From Longispora albida DSM 44784 (GTDB lineage: Bacteria; Actinomycetota; Actinomycetes; Mycobacteriales; Micromonosporaceae): a stretch of 64,000 bases of DNA. The stretch covers positions 124,001 to 188,000 of the forward strand of contig NZ_KB903814.1 of the NCBI RefSeq assembly GCF_000379825.1, read 5' to 3'. A model generated the notes under the pieces. It was not told the origin of the DNA, ran no database searches, and saw only the letters and a program-made list of their open reading frames with translations. This document shows, piece by piece, positions 1 through 8,565 of this stretch (position 1 is its first letter; each line of letters starts with the position of its first letter). The position numbers and the translations under genes were made by a program.

Positions 1-289
1 GGTAGGCGAGCAGAGCGCCCATCGAGTGCCCGAACAGGACTCTCGGCCGCCCGTCGTGCTCGGCCGCCAGGACGCGGCCGAGTTCTGTCACGAGCGGGTC
101 GAGCTCGGTGTAGGGCTGCTCGGCGTGCCGTTCCTGCCGGCCGGGCAGCTGTACCCGGCGGCAGGCGATGTCGCTCGGCAGGAGTTCCGGCCAGCCGCCG
201 TACATGGTCGCGCCAGCCCCGCTGTGGTGGAACAGGTACAGCAGGACGCGCGCGTCGGGGTCCGGGTCGGACGGGTGCAGCCAGCCCAT
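1..289 (-). CDS. Type II thioesterase, 3' end outside window
   Basis: Partial gene: the first 96 residues are present and the window edge cuts the rest. Type II thioesterases are alpha/beta hydrolases that clear stalled or misprimed acyl groups from PKS/NRPS carrier proteins. The visible part starts MGWLHPSDPDPDARVLLYLF and includes the GHSMGA nucleophile elbow with the catalytic Ser at residue 89; Asp and His would lie beyond the edge. The ATG at 289 sits one base after the stop codon of the upstream ligase gene, so the two are translationally coupled in the PKS operon. It is similar in layout to the complete thioesterase at 16404-17171, so the locus has two editing thioesterases, one per PKS operon. 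Confidence 0.9.
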   Translation of the reverse strand, partial: MGWLHPSDPDPDARVLLYLFHHSGAGATMYGGWPELLPSDIACRRVQLPGRQERHAEQPYTELDPLVTELGRVLAAEHDGRPRVLFGHSMGALLAY

Positions 290-290
290 G

Positions 291-1820
291 TCAGGCCGGC
301 TGGTACTCGTCGCGCAGCACCCGGCGGAGCACCTTGCCCGTCGGGTTCCTCGGCAGGTCCGGCACGAACTGGTAGCCGGTCGGGATCTTGAAGTCGGCGA
401 GTTTGCCCCGGAGGAACTTCATCAGCTCGCGAGGCGTGGCCTCACCGCCCGGCCGGAGTACGACGGCGGCCCGGACGGTCTCGCCCCACCGCTCGTCGGG
501 TACGCCGAACACGGCCACGTCCTCCACTGCCGGGTGCGCGCGCAGGTGGTCCTCGACCTCGACCGGGTAGATGTTCTGGCCGGCCACGATGATGGTGTCG
601 TTGATCCGGTCCCGGAGGAACAGGTACCCGTCCTCGTCGAGGTAGCCCGAGTCGCCCATGTACAGCCAGTCGCCGCGGATCATGTCGGCGGAGGCTTCGG
701 GCCGCCGCCAGTACTCGATGAAGTGGGCCGGGCTCTGGATGCAGACGCGGCCGATCTCGCCGCGCGGGAGTTCCTTGCCGTCCTCGTCGACGATCTTCAC
801 CTCGTTGCCGGGCATCACCCGGCCGGCCGAAGCCAGCTTCGGGTTACCCGGTACGTGCTCGGCCGCCGTCAGGCAGGTGACGAAGCTGCCCGTCTCCGCC
901 GAGGCGTAGGCCTGGACCAGCTCGCACGGGAAACCCTCCGCGCAGCGGAGCATCAGCTCGCGGGTGATCGGCGACCCGCCGTAGACGATCTTGCGGAGCG
1001 AGGCGAACTGCTCGCGGCTGGCGGCCGGCTCGGCGAGCAGCATGTGCAGCATGGCCGGCGCGGCCCAGATCGTCGTGACCGCCTCGTCGTGGATCAGCTT
1101 GACGGCCTCCTCGGCGATGAAGGACCGCATCACGATGCTCGTGCCGCCGACGTTGAACTGGTGCATGAACCACGCCATCCCGCCGGCGTGCAGGCCGGGG
1201 AAGAGGCTCAGGCTCCGGTCCTCGGGCCGCCAGTCGATCCAGTCGAGGTGGTGCCGCTGCATGTTCGCGATGAACGTGAAGAACGTGCGGTGCGCGAGAA
1301 CGACGCCCTTCGGCATCCCCGTCGTCCCGCTCGTGTACATCTGCACCACGGGATCGTCAGTCGTCGTACCGGGATGAAGGTCCTCAGTGGACGCTCCGGC
1401 CTTCCATGCCGCGAAACCGGCCCCGCCGTCGAGGTCGACCACCTTGCGGACGGTCGGCAGGTCACCGAGCGCCCGGTCGGCGACCTTGCGGAACTCCGGC
1501 TCCACGAACAGCACCTCGGCCTGCGAGTCGCGCAGGATGTGGTCGACCTCGGCGGCTGTCAGCCGCCAGTTGATCGGGACGAGCACCGTGCCGCTCTTCG
1601 CGCAGCCGATCGCCAGGTCGTAGTAGTAGTCGGTCTCCCGGCCGAGGAAGCACACCCGGGAACCCCGGCCCAGCCCCTCGGCGAGCAGGGCGTGCGCTGT
1701 CTGGTTGCTGGCCAGGTGCAGCTGGGCGTAGGTGGTGGCCCTGCCCTCGAAGACGATCGCTGGCACGTCCGGCCGGGTGCTGGCGTGCAGCACAGAACGG
1801 TCTTGCAGTGTTTCCGCCAT
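291..1820 (-). CDS. Acyl-CoA/acyl-ACP synthetase (AMP-forming ligase)
   Basis: A 509-residue ANL-superfamily adenylating enzyme that activates a carboxylic acid as acyl-AMP and transfers it to CoA or a phosphopantetheine arm. The P-loop YTSGTTGMPKG, the YASAETG segment, the GDWLYMGDSGYLDEDG hinge region and the C-terminal PTGKVLRR lysine motif are all present, so both domains look intact. It lies 5 bp after the KS-AT-DH-ACP synthase and 1 bp before the thioesterase, which suggests it supplies a starter or side acid to the PKS. The choice between CoA and ACP as acceptor cannot be read from sequence. Substrate is unknown. Confidence 0.92.
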   Translation of the reverse strand: MAETLQDRSVLHASTRPDVPAIVFEGRATTYAQLHLASNQTAHALLAEGLGRGSRVCFLGRETDYYYDLAIGCAKSGTVLVPINWRLTAAEVDHILRDSQAEVLFVEPEFRKVADRALGDLPTVRKVVDLDGGAGFAAWKAGASTEDLHPGTTTDDPVVQMYTSGTTGMPKGVVLAHRTFFTFIANMQRHHLDWIDWRPEDRSLSLFPGLHAGGMAWFMHQFNVGGTSIVMRSFIAEEAVKLIHDEAVTTIWAAPAMLHMLLAEPAASREQFASLRKIVYGGSPITRELMLRCAEGFPCELVQAYASAETGSFVTCLTAAEHVPGNPKLASAGRVMPGNEVKIVDEDGKELPRGEIGRVCIQSPAHFIEYWRRPEASADMIRGDWLYMGDSGYLDEDGYLFLRDRINDTIIVAGQNIYPVEVEDHLRAHPAVEDVAVFGVPDERWGETVRAAVVLRPGGEATPRELMKFLRGKLADFKIPTGYQFVPDLPRNPTGKVLRRVLRDEYQPA

Positions 1821-1825
1821 GCTGG

Positions 1826-4800
1826 CTACCTCCTGCTGTGGACGGCCGACAGGTGGGCCGCGAGCGCTTCGGGGCTGGGGTGGTCGAAGACGACGGAGGG
1901 TTCGAGGGGCTGGCCGAGCGCGGTCTCCAGGGCCGTGCGGGCGTCGGCGGCGACGAGCGAGTCGACGCCGAGCTCCAGGAAGGTCGCCTGCGGGTCGATC
2001 CGCGCCGGGTCGTCGATCCGGAGCAGCCCGGCCAGGACCCCGAGCACCACACCCAGGGTGGTCCGCTCCCCCGGTTCCGTTATGACGTGCGGCTTGTCTT
2101 GTGCCAGGGCAGCGGCGGCGCGTACCCGGAGGAAGCTGATCCCGTGCAGCTCCGCGATCGTGTCGTCGCCGTCGAGCAGCAGCCCGTCGGCCGTGAAGCC
2201 GACGCCGATCGGGCCGGGCGGGGCGACCCGCAGCATGGCGCGCAGGCGTTCCCCGCGTGGCTTCCGGAACACCCGGACCGAGTGGATGCCAGCCGTCACG
2301 TACGTCGCGCCCGGCTCCACGAGTGCCGCGAGCCCGTGCGTGACCGCGTCCAGTACCGGCGGCGGCATGTGCTCCGACGCGGCGATGTCCCGGCCGTGCA
2401 GCTCGGCGACCGTCACGTCCGGCCCGTACCGCTCCACTGAGGACACCCGGCGGAACTGCGGGCCGTAGTCGAGCCCGACAGCCTCGTACGCCGCGTAGAC
2501 CTCGTCCGCCGACAGCACACGGCCGGGAGCCCCGTCCGGAAGCCGCCAGCCCGAGTGCTCCGGCTTGTCGCCGAGGCGGGCGGTCACGAGCAGCCGGCCC
2601 CCGCTGCGGATCTCCACAGCGGAATCCTCGACCCGCGTTTCCAGAGTCACCTGCTCGTCCACGAAAAGCGCCTCGTGGAACCGGATCTGCTCGATCGTGC
2701 GGATCTCGCCGTGCACGGCGTCCGACAGTTCGAGCAGTGACTCGACGTACGCGGTGGCTGGGATGAAGACGCGGCCCTGGGCGGTATGGTCGGCCAGGTA
2801 CGCGGGATTGCCGCGAGTCAGTCGCGCGCTGTGCTCCCGTACAAAATCGTGGTTGGAGGTCTCGGCACCCAGCAGGACTGGCCCGGTGGCCTGGCCCGAT
2901 CCCGGCGGCAGCCAGTGCCTGCGGGAGTCGAAGGCATAGGCGGGAAGCTCGATCCGGTGCCCTGGCAGGCTTTTGTGCACCGCGTGCCAGTCGACGGAGT
3001 GCCCGGCCGTGTAGACCTCGGCCAGGGCCCGGCGGATGGCCGTGCCGTCGGTGTCGCGCGCGCTCAGGCTCGGAATCCAGCGGTGGCCGTCATCGGTGAC
3101 GGTCTGGCGGCCGAGCGACAGCAGCGCGGAGGCCGGCCCGATCTCGATCATGACGTGCTTGCCGCGGTCGGCGACGGTGCGCATGCCCGCCTCGAAGTTC
3201 ACCGCCTCCACCAGGTGCCTGGCCCAGTAGTCCGGCGTGGCCGGGTCGCCTTCGAGGTGCGTGATGAGCGTGAACTGCGGCTCGCCGAACTCGACCGCCG
3301 CCAGCGTCTCGCGCAGCCGGTCGGCCGCGTCCTTCAGCAGTGGCGAGTGGAACGGCGACGCGACGTGCAGCCGCGTGACGCCCTTCAGCTTCTTCGTGAC
3401 CTCGGCGAGCGATGCGGCCCCGCCAGAGATCACGCACTGGTGGGGCGAGTTGATGGCTGCGATGGCCAGGTCGGGATAGCCGTCGAGCAGCGGAGCGACT
3501 TCGCTCACCGGGGCGGCCACCGCGGCCATCCCGCCCGGCGTCGGCACGCTCTCGATCAGCCACGCGCGCCGGACCAGGAAGGCGATGCCGTCGGCCAGGC
3601 CGAACAGCCCGGTGACCGTCGCGGCCACGATCTCGCCGACGCTGTGGCCGATCAGGGCGTTCGGCCGGATGCCCCAGGAGAGCCACAGCTGCGCGAGCGC
3701 GTACTCCACTGTGAACAGTGCGGCATGGGTGTGCACGGTCTCGCCGAGCCCGTCACCCGTCCACATCACGTCGAGGATCGAGCGGCCGATGAGCGGCGCG
3801 AACAGCCGGTCACACTCCTGTGCCGCCTCCCGGAACACCGGGAACTGCTCGAAGAGCGGCCGTCCCATGCCCGCGTACTGTGACCCGGAGCCGGTGAACA
3901 GGAACGCGACCTTGCCGACGCGCTTGGTGTCCGCCACCTCACGGGACAGCAGCCGTCCGAGGTCTGCGCGATCCTTCACGACTCCGGCGATGCGGTGCTT
4001 GAAGTGGGTGCGGCCGGCGTTGCGGGTGTGGCAGATGTCCGCGAGACCCAGCTCCGGGCGGGCCTCCAGGTAGGTGGCCAGGCTGCTCGCCTGGGCCTTG
4101 AGCGCTTCCCGGGATTTCGCGGAGAGCGTGAGTACGTGTGGGCCTCCGGCGGCCGGGGCGATGGCGGGCGCGACGCGCGGCGGCTCTTCGAGGATCGCGA
4201 TGCCGATCGCGCCGGCCAGCCCGAAGGCGTTCACCGCGGCCCGGCGCGGGGTGTCCGCCTTCCACGGCTCGCACTCCACCGGGATGCGCACCGGGATGCT
4301 GTCCCACGGGATCCGGCTCGACGGCTTGTCGTAGAGGTGCGGATAGAAGACCTCGTTGGCGAACTGGAGAACGACCTTCACGATCCCGCCGAGGCCGGCA
4401 GCCGGTTCCATGTGCCCGATGTTCGACTTGAGCGACCCGACCGTCACGCCGCCGAACACCGAGACGATCGAGCCCATCTCGATCGGGTCGCCGAGCGGGG
4501 TACCGGTGCCGTGCGCCTCCACGTACTGGAGGTCGCCGTGGCCCAGCCCGGCGTCGGCGAGGGCCGCCCGCATGACGCCTTCCTGCGCGGTACCGTTCGG
4601 CGCGGTCAGGCCCGCGCTCTCCCCGTCCTGCCCGATCGCCGTGCCCGTGACGAGCGCGAGCACCCGGTCGCCGTCCCGCTGCGCGTCGGACAGCCTCTTG
4701 AGGACGAGCACGCCACAGCCCTCGGCCCTGCCGTACCCGTCGGCCGCGTCGTCGAAGGCCTTGCACCGCCCGTCCGGCGAGAGGACCTGGCCGTGGGAGA

Positions 4801-5452
4801 GGATCGTGAAGATCCGCGGATGGTGCAGGGCGTTCACTGCCCCGCACAGCGCGACCTCGCACTCGCCGTTGCGCAGGCCCTGGACGGCCTGGTGCAGGGC
4901 GGTGATCGACGAGGAGCAGGCGGTGTCGACCGTCAGGCTCGGCCCGCGCCAGCCCAGGAAGTAGGACAGGCGGCCGGACAGCGGGTAGCTGCCTATGCCC
5001 GTCGACAGGTTGCCGTCGAGCTCGGCGTACGACAGGTACTCCAGTTCGAGCGTGTAGTCGAAGGGTGTGGCTCCAATGTAGACTCCCCCGTTCCCGTGCT
5101 TGAGCTTCGCGTTGTCCAGCCCGGCGTTGTCCAGGGCCTCCCAGGCCGTCTCCAGCAGGAGCCGCTGCTGCGGGTCCATGTACTGCGCCTGCTTCGGCGA
5201 GATGTTGAAGAACCCGGCGTCGAACTCGTCGATCCGGTCGAGGAACCCGCCGGCCGTCGTGCCGAAGATCCCGGTACCGGGAGCCCACCGCTCCACCGGC
5301 AGCGGGCCGATGCCCGACCGCCCGGCGGCGAGGAAGTCACCGAATCCGTCCAGCGTGCGGTTGCCGCCCGGAAACCTCAGGCCGATCCCCACGATCGCCA
5401 CCGGCTCCGGCTGATCGCGCCTGTCCTGCCTCGCTGCCGCCGCCTCGGCCAT
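1826..5452 (-). CDS. Type I polyketide synthase, KS-AT-DH-ACP
   Basis: A 1208-residue single-module PKS. The KS (about residues 15-430) has DTACSSS with Cys179, EAHGTGT and KSNIGHMEP. The AT (about 530-830) has GHSVGE with Ser604; the position that reads HAFH in malonyl-specific ATs reads SPFH, so the extender unit is uncertain. The DH (about 860-1110) has HxxxGxxxxP with His889 and a second-half DAVTHG motif. The ACP has GVDSL with Ser1165. I see no KR or ER, although a DH normally needs a KR product. KR activity may come in trans, or the DH may be idle. The start at 5452 was chosen over an upstream in-frame start because GGAAGGGGG precedes it. It is the second gene of the minus operon, 29 bp after the ACP-like gene, and resembles the PKS at 10303. 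Confidence 0.93.
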   Translation of the reverse strand: MAEAAAARQDRRDQPEPVAIVGIGLRFPGGNRTLDGFGDFLAAGRSGIGPLPVERWAPGTGIFGTTAGGFLDRIDEFDAGFFNISPKQAQYMDPQQRLLLETAWEALDNAGLDNAKLKHGNGGVYIGATPFDYTLELEYLSYAELDGNLSTGIGSYPLSGRLSYFLGWRGPSLTVDTACSSSITALHQAVQGLRNGECEVALCGAVNALHHPRIFTILSHGQVLSPDGRCKAFDDAADGYGRAEGCGVLVLKRLSDAQRDGDRVLALVTGTAIGQDGESAGLTAPNGTAQEGVMRAALADAGLGHGDLQYVEAHGTGTPLGDPIEMGSIVSVFGGVTVGSLKSNIGHMEPAAGLGGIVKVVLQFANEVFYPHLYDKPSSRIPWDSIPVRIPVECEPWKADTPRRAAVNAFGLAGAIGIAILEEPPRVAPAIAPAAGGPHVLTLSAKSREALKAQASSLATYLEARPELGLADICHTRNAGRTHFKHRIAGVVKDRADLGRLLSREVADTKRVGKVAFLFTGSGSQYAGMGRPLFEQFPVFREAAQECDRLFAPLIGRSILDVMWTGDGLGETVHTHAALFTVEYALAQLWLSWGIRPNALIGHSVGEIVAATVTGLFGLADGIAFLVRRAWLIESVPTPGGMAAVAAPVSEVAPLLDGYPDLAIAAINSPHQCVISGGAASLAEVTKKLKGVTRLHVASPFHSPLLKDAADRLRETLAAVEFGEPQFTLITHLEGDPATPDYWARHLVEAVNFEAGMRTVADRGKHVMIEIGPASALLSLGRQTVTDDGHRWIPSLSARDTDGTAIRRALAEVYTAGHSVDWHAVHKSLPGHRIELPAYAFDSRRHWLPPGSGQATGPVLLGAETSNHDFVREHSARLTRGNPAYLADHTAQGRVFIPATAYVESLLELSDAVHGEIRTIEQIRFHEALFVDEQVTLETRVEDSAVEIRSGGRLLVTARLGDKPEHSGWRLPDGAPGRVLSADEVYAAYEAVGLDYGPQFRRVSSVERYGPDVTVAELHGRDIAASEHMPPPVLDAVTHGLAALVEPGATYVTAGIHSVRVFRKPRGERLRAMLRVAPPGPIGVGFTADGLLLDGDDTIAELHGISFLRVRAAAALAQDKPHVITEPGERTTLGVVLGVLAGLLRIDDPARIDPQATFLELGVDSLVAADARTALETALGQPLEPSVVFDHPSPEALAAHLSAVHSRR

Positions 5453-5481
5453 GCCCGCGCCCCCTTCCTGACCTGCTCGGT

Positions 5482-5790
5482 CTACAACTGCACGACGCTG
5501 CGCATCACGACGTCCCACAGCGCCGGCCTGCGCACGGGCGCCGGCACGACCGGCTCGGCGAACAGGTCACGCAGCGGGCCCGCTGCCAGGTACGCCATCA
5601 GGTCGGCTGTGGTGTCCATCCCGGACGGCTCCGCCGGCCTGCCGAACAACTCCACCAGCCGGGGGCCGATGTCGGGGGCCGCCGGGTCGACCTCGGTGAC
5701 CAGCAGGGCCTCCAGCGCGCTGTGCCGCTCGGAGACCGGCAGGGCCAGCAGTCGCCGCACGGCCGGAGTAGGACCCGTCATCGCGCACAT
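5482..5790 (-). CDS. Degenerate ACP-like protein lacking the phosphopantetheine serine
   Basis: A 102-residue protein (a second start four codons in is possible). By eye its N-terminus RLLALPVSERHSALEALLV matches RLHGIPRSERYEALEELVV of the discrete ACP at 9832. A DIGPRLVELFG segment matches DIKQKLETLLG, and TADLMAYLAAGPLRDLF matches the ACP's terminal helix. The block that carries the Ser (FFDIGFTSLLIA in the ACP) is absent, so no 4'-phosphopantetheine can be attached. It opens the minus PKS operon at the same relative place where the real ACP opens the plus PKS operon. A docking or scaffolding role is plausible; no function is established. The alignment is manual. Confidence 0.75.
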   Translation of the reverse strand: MCAMTGPTPAVRRLLALPVSERHSALEALLVTEVDPAAPDIGPRLVELFGRPAEPSGMDTTADLMAYLAAGPLRDLFAEPVVPAPVRRPALWDVVMRSVVQL

Positions 5791-5879
5791 CCATTCAGCC
5801 GAGTCGGCGGTGGGTTCAACCTGGGCGGGTGGTTTGAGCTCCCTGGCGTGCTTTCGTACGCAAAGTCAAACAGAGCGGC

Positions 5880-5908
5880 TTGACGCCCGGCTGACGAGTC
5901 ACTGACCG
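5880..5908. promoter_or_regulatory. SARP-type operator, three heptamers at 11-bp spacing
   Basis: TTGACGC, CTGACGA and CTGACCG begin at 5880, 5891 and 5902, each separated by 4 bp. One-helical-turn direct repeats are the known binding pattern of SARP (OmpR-fold) activators. The site lies in the 212-bp gap between the minus PKS operon (start 5790) and the plus cupin operon (start 6003). In the minus-strand reading the core is CGTCAG, the same orientation to its gene as at 9760-9788, so it probably serves the PKS operon. No clear -10 box was found. Confidence 0.6.
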
Positions 5909-6002
5909 TCCACATTGGCCCTGTTCGGGTACCGCGCGCGTCAGTGTGCCGTCAGCACGCTTTGGGAGGCTGCGGCGGGAGTTTCTTTCACTGGAGGCCA
6001 CT

Positions 6003-6383
6003 ATGTCCGAGGGATCCCGCAAAATCGCCATCGCCCGGCTCTATACCGACGAGGCCGGCGAGTCGCACTTCATCGACGAGCTCGTCGAGGCACACGACGC
6101 GAACTTCGCCCCGCCGGCCCCGTCGATGTACGTGTCGACGCCGCAGGAGGCCAAGGCGTCCCTGTTCCTGCTGCTGCCCGCGGGCTACGACAGCCCGCTG
6201 CACCCGGCCCCGCGCCGCCAGATCATGACCCTGGTCAGCGGGGAACTCGCCGTCACCACCAGCGACGGCGGGGTCCGCCGCTTCCTGCCCGGCGAGACCG
6301 TGCTGGTCGAGGACACCTCGGGCAAGGGCCACGGCACCCGTAGCGTCGGCGGCGAATCCGTCGTGGCGGTGGTGCAGCTATGA
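6003..6383 (+). CDS. Cupin-fold protein
   Basis: A 126-residue small beta-barrel protein. GYDSPLHPAPRRQIMTLVSGELAVTT followed later by FLPGETVLVEDTSGKGHGTR (shown here as two separate short motifs, residues about 60-75 and 97-115) fits the two cupin motifs. The first motif keeps a His but the usual HxH pair is not clean, so metal binding is uncertain. The ATG at 6003 follows CTGGAGG. It overlaps the luciferase-like gene by 4 bp (ATGA) and opens a three-gene operon with it and an alpha/beta hydrolase, divergent from the PKS operon. Probably a small tailoring or accessory enzyme; reaction unknown. Confidence 0.8.
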   Translation: MSEGSRKIAIARLYTDEAGESHFIDELVEAHDANFAPPAPSMYVSTPQEAKASLFLLLPAGYDSPLHPAPRRQIMTLVSGELAVTTSDGGVRRFLPGETVLVEDTSGKGHGTRSVGGESVVAVVQL

Positions 6384-7639
6384 GGATCACCGCCTTCGCG
6401 CAGGCGCCGTACCGGTTCATGCCGGACGACTTCGAGCAGCACCACAACTCGGTGTGCGACACGCCGTACTCGCTGGCCAACCGCGACGGGGTGTACGCCT
6501 CGATCAAGGACTTCATGGACGAGCTGCTGCACGCGGCCCGGGCCGGCCTCGACGGCATCACGCTCACCGAGCACGGGCAGAGCAGCTACGACATGATGCC
6601 CAACCCGGACCTGGTGGCCAGCGCGCTCGCGTACGCCACCGAGCTGGAGGGTCTCGACGTCGCGATCTACCCGATGGGCCGCTCGCTCGGCAAGACCCGG
6701 GAGCCGATCCGGGTCGCCGAGGAGTACGCGATGCTCGACGTGATCAGCGGCGGGCGGCTGGTGGCTGGCATCCCGGTCGGCCTCGGCTACGACGCCGCGA
6801 TCAACAACGGCGTACCGCCGATCCAGATCCGCACCCGCTTCGACGAGAACCTCGAGCTCGTGCTGCGGGCGTGGCGCGACCAGGAGCCGTTCGCGTTCAA
6901 CGGCCGGCACAGCCAGTACCCGATGGTGAACCTGTGGCCGCGTCCCCTCCAGGACAACGTGCCGGTCTTCATCACGGGCATCGGCAACCCGCGCACCATG
7001 CAGCTGACCCTCGAACGGGGCTTCGGCTTCAACTACTTCAGCTTCGGCGGCGCGAACCTGACGGCCCGCCGGATCTTCCCCAGGTACTGGGAGATCGCCG
7101 ACTCGCTGGGCGTGCCGCGCAACCCGTTCCGGGTCGGTTTCCTCCAGACGATCGGCGTGGCGGCGACGGACGCGGAGGCCGAGCGGATCTACGCCGGACC
7201 GGCGGAGTACGCCTTCCGCAAGGGCCTCGGCAGCATCCCCTCGGAGAAACTGCTGATCCCCGGCGGGCTCGACATCCGCGGCCTGCAGGCCCTGCTGTCC
7301 GACCCGGCGGACTTCGGCATGACGGCGCAGATGAAGAACGCCACGTTCAAGGAGCTGTCCGACGCCGGCGCCGTGATCGTCGGCAGCCCGGCGACCGTCA
7401 GGGACCGGCTCACCGAGTTCTGCAAGGAACACGGCATCGGCAACCTGCACGCCATGCTCAGCTTCGGCAACCTGTCCCGGCAGGACGCCTTCGCGAACAT
7501 CGAGATGTTCGCCTCCGAGGTCGCACCGGCCCTGCGCGGGCTGTGGGACGGCTCCGGATTCGCCCACCACTGGTGGCCGGAACGCCTCGGCGGCCAGCCC
7601 CAGGCCCACACCCCGGCAGCGGAGAGGGTCACACCGTGA
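6380..7639 (+). CDS. Luciferase-like (LLM) flavin-dependent monooxygenase
   Basis: A 419-residue bacterial-luciferase-family protein, a TIM-barrel enzyme that uses FMNH2 or F420H2. The N-terminal barrel strand (MRITAFAQAPYRF), the TLTEH region, the GRLVAGIPVGLGYDAA loop and the VGSPATVRDRL segment near residues 330-345 are typical. A PVFITG strand precedes the central barrel. It overlaps both neighbours (ATGA with the cupin, GTGA with the hydrolase), so the three proteins are coupled. A role in oxidising the polyketide (Baeyer-Villiger type or hydroxylation) is inference from context. No flavin reductase sits beside it; the one at 56698 belongs to another locus. Confidence 0.9.
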   Translation: MRITAFAQAPYRFMPDDFEQHHNSVCDTPYSLANRDGVYASIKDFMDELLHAARAGLDGITLTEHGQSSYDMMPNPDLVASALAYATELEGLDVAIYPMGRSLGKTREPIRVAEEYAMLDVISGGRLVAGIPVGLGYDAAINNGVPPIQIRTRFDENLELVLRAWRDQEPFAFNGRHSQYPMVNLWPRPLQDNVPVFITGIGNPRTMQLTLERGFGFNYFSFGGANLTARRIFPRYWEIADSLGVPRNPFRVGFLQTIGVAATDAEAERIYAGPAEYAFRKGLGSIPSEKLLIPGGLDIRGLQALLSDPADFGMTAQMKNATFKELSDAGAVIVGSPATVRDRLTEFCKEHGIGNLHAMLSFGNLSRQDAFANIEMFASEVAPALRGLWDGSGFAHHWWPERLGGQPQAHTPAAERVTP

Positions 7640-8427
7640 ACGTCACCGAACAGACCCTGGAGGTATGGGGCGGCAGGCTGTCCGTCCGGGTCAAGACCGC
7701 CGGCTCCGGCCCGCCGCTGCTGTACTTCCACCAGTCGGCAGGCCTGGCCATCGACCCGTTCGTTTCCCACCTCGCCGAGAAGTACACGGTGTACGCGCCG
7801 GAGCTGCCGGGCACCTCGGCCGGTGACCCGTACGCGATCCACGCCGTCGACGAGCTGTCCGACCTCGTGCTCGTGTACGAGGAGGTCGCCCGCAAGCTGG
7901 ACATCTCCTCGGCTGTCCTCGCCGGCCAGTCCTTCGGCGGCATGCTCGCCTGTGAGCTGGCCGCGGCGTACCCGAGCCTGGCCACCAAGCTCGTCCTGCT
8001 CGCGCCGCTCGGGCTGTGGCGGGAGGACCTGCCGGTCACGAGCTGGATGACCGAGGCGCCGGAGAAGCTGCCCGGGCTGTTCTTCCACGACCCGGCCGGG
8101 CCGATCGCCCAGGCGGCGCTCAAGCTCCCCGAGGAGCCGGCCCAGATGGTCGCGGCCATCGCCCAGCGGGTGTGGAACAACGGGTGCGCCGGCAAGTTCA
8201 TCTGGCCGATCCCCGACCGTGGCCTGCGCGGCCGCCTGCACCGGATCACCGCCCCGGCGCTGGTCGTGTGGGGCAAGGACGACCGGATCGCCCCGGCCGG
8301 GTACGCCGGGGAGTTCTCCACGCTGCTGTCGGGCAGCAAGGTCGCCCTGGTCGACGAGTGCGGGCACCTGCCGCAGGTGGAGAAGTACAAGGAGACGGCC
8401 GCCGCGGTGGACGAGTTCCTCGCCTGA
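7636..8427 (+). CDS. Alpha/beta hydrolase
   Basis: A 263-residue alpha/beta-hydrolase-fold enzyme. The nucleophile elbow is GQSFGG with Ser99, the acid is Asp215 or Asp216 in WGKDDRIAP and the base is His244 in ECGHLPQVE, so the triad is complete. There is no lid insertion large enough to indicate a lipase. The GTG start overlaps the stop of the luciferase-like gene by 4 bp. It is the last gene of the cupin operon and is followed by a strong hairpin at 8438-8467. Likely hydrolyses an ester, lactone or diketone formed by the monooxygenase, but this is inferred from neighbours only. Confidence 0.9.
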   Translation: MNVTEQTLEVWGGRLSVRVKTAGSGPPLLYFHQSAGLAIDPFVSHLAEKYTVYAPELPGTSAGDPYAIHAVDELSDLVLVYEEVARKLDISSAVLAGQSFGGMLACELAAAYPSLATKLVLLAPLGLWREDLPVTSWMTEAPEKLPGLFFHDPAGPIAQAALKLPEEPAQMVAAIAQRVWNNGCAGKFIWPIPDRGLRGRLHRITAPALVVWGKDDRIAPAGYAGEFSTLLSGSKVALVDECGHLPQVEKYKETAAAVDEFLA

Positions 8428-8437
8428 CGCACCGTGC

Positions 8438-8467
8438 GCCCCCGGCCGCTGCTCGGCGGCCGGGGGC
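8438..8467 (+). terminator. Hairpin terminator after the cupin operon
   Basis: An 11-bp perfect stem, GCCCCCGGCCG (8438-8448) pairing with CGGCCGGGGGC (8457-8467), with an 8-nt loop. It has no T tract, which is common for actinomycete terminators. It lies 11 bp after the hydrolase stop codon. Confidence 0.75.
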
Positions 8468-8555
8468 GATCACCATCCATCGTGGACCGCTCCCACAGTG
8501 GAACGCGCACGCCATTCCTGGCGTGTCCCGGCCGGCCAGCGGCACGCGGCGGCAA

Positions 8556-8561
8556 TATGGT
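8556..8561 (+). promoter_or_regulatory. -10 box of a leaderless promoter
   Basis: TATGGT ends 4 nt before the ATG at 8566, so the transcript probably starts at or next to the start codon. This favours 8566 over the in-frame ATG at 8557, which overlaps the box. Confidence 0.4.
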
Positions 8562-8565
8562 TGCT

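Noticed and set aside
168-2468. 766-residue plus-strand open frame
   Set aside because: It lies opposite the ligase and PKS genes, has low-complexity Arg/Pro/Ser content and no motifs; a shadow of high-GC coding DNA.
5908-5920. GTCCACATTGGCC, repeated at 57675-57687
   Set aside because: A 13-mer shared by chance is expected many times in a 64-kb window, and the contexts differ.
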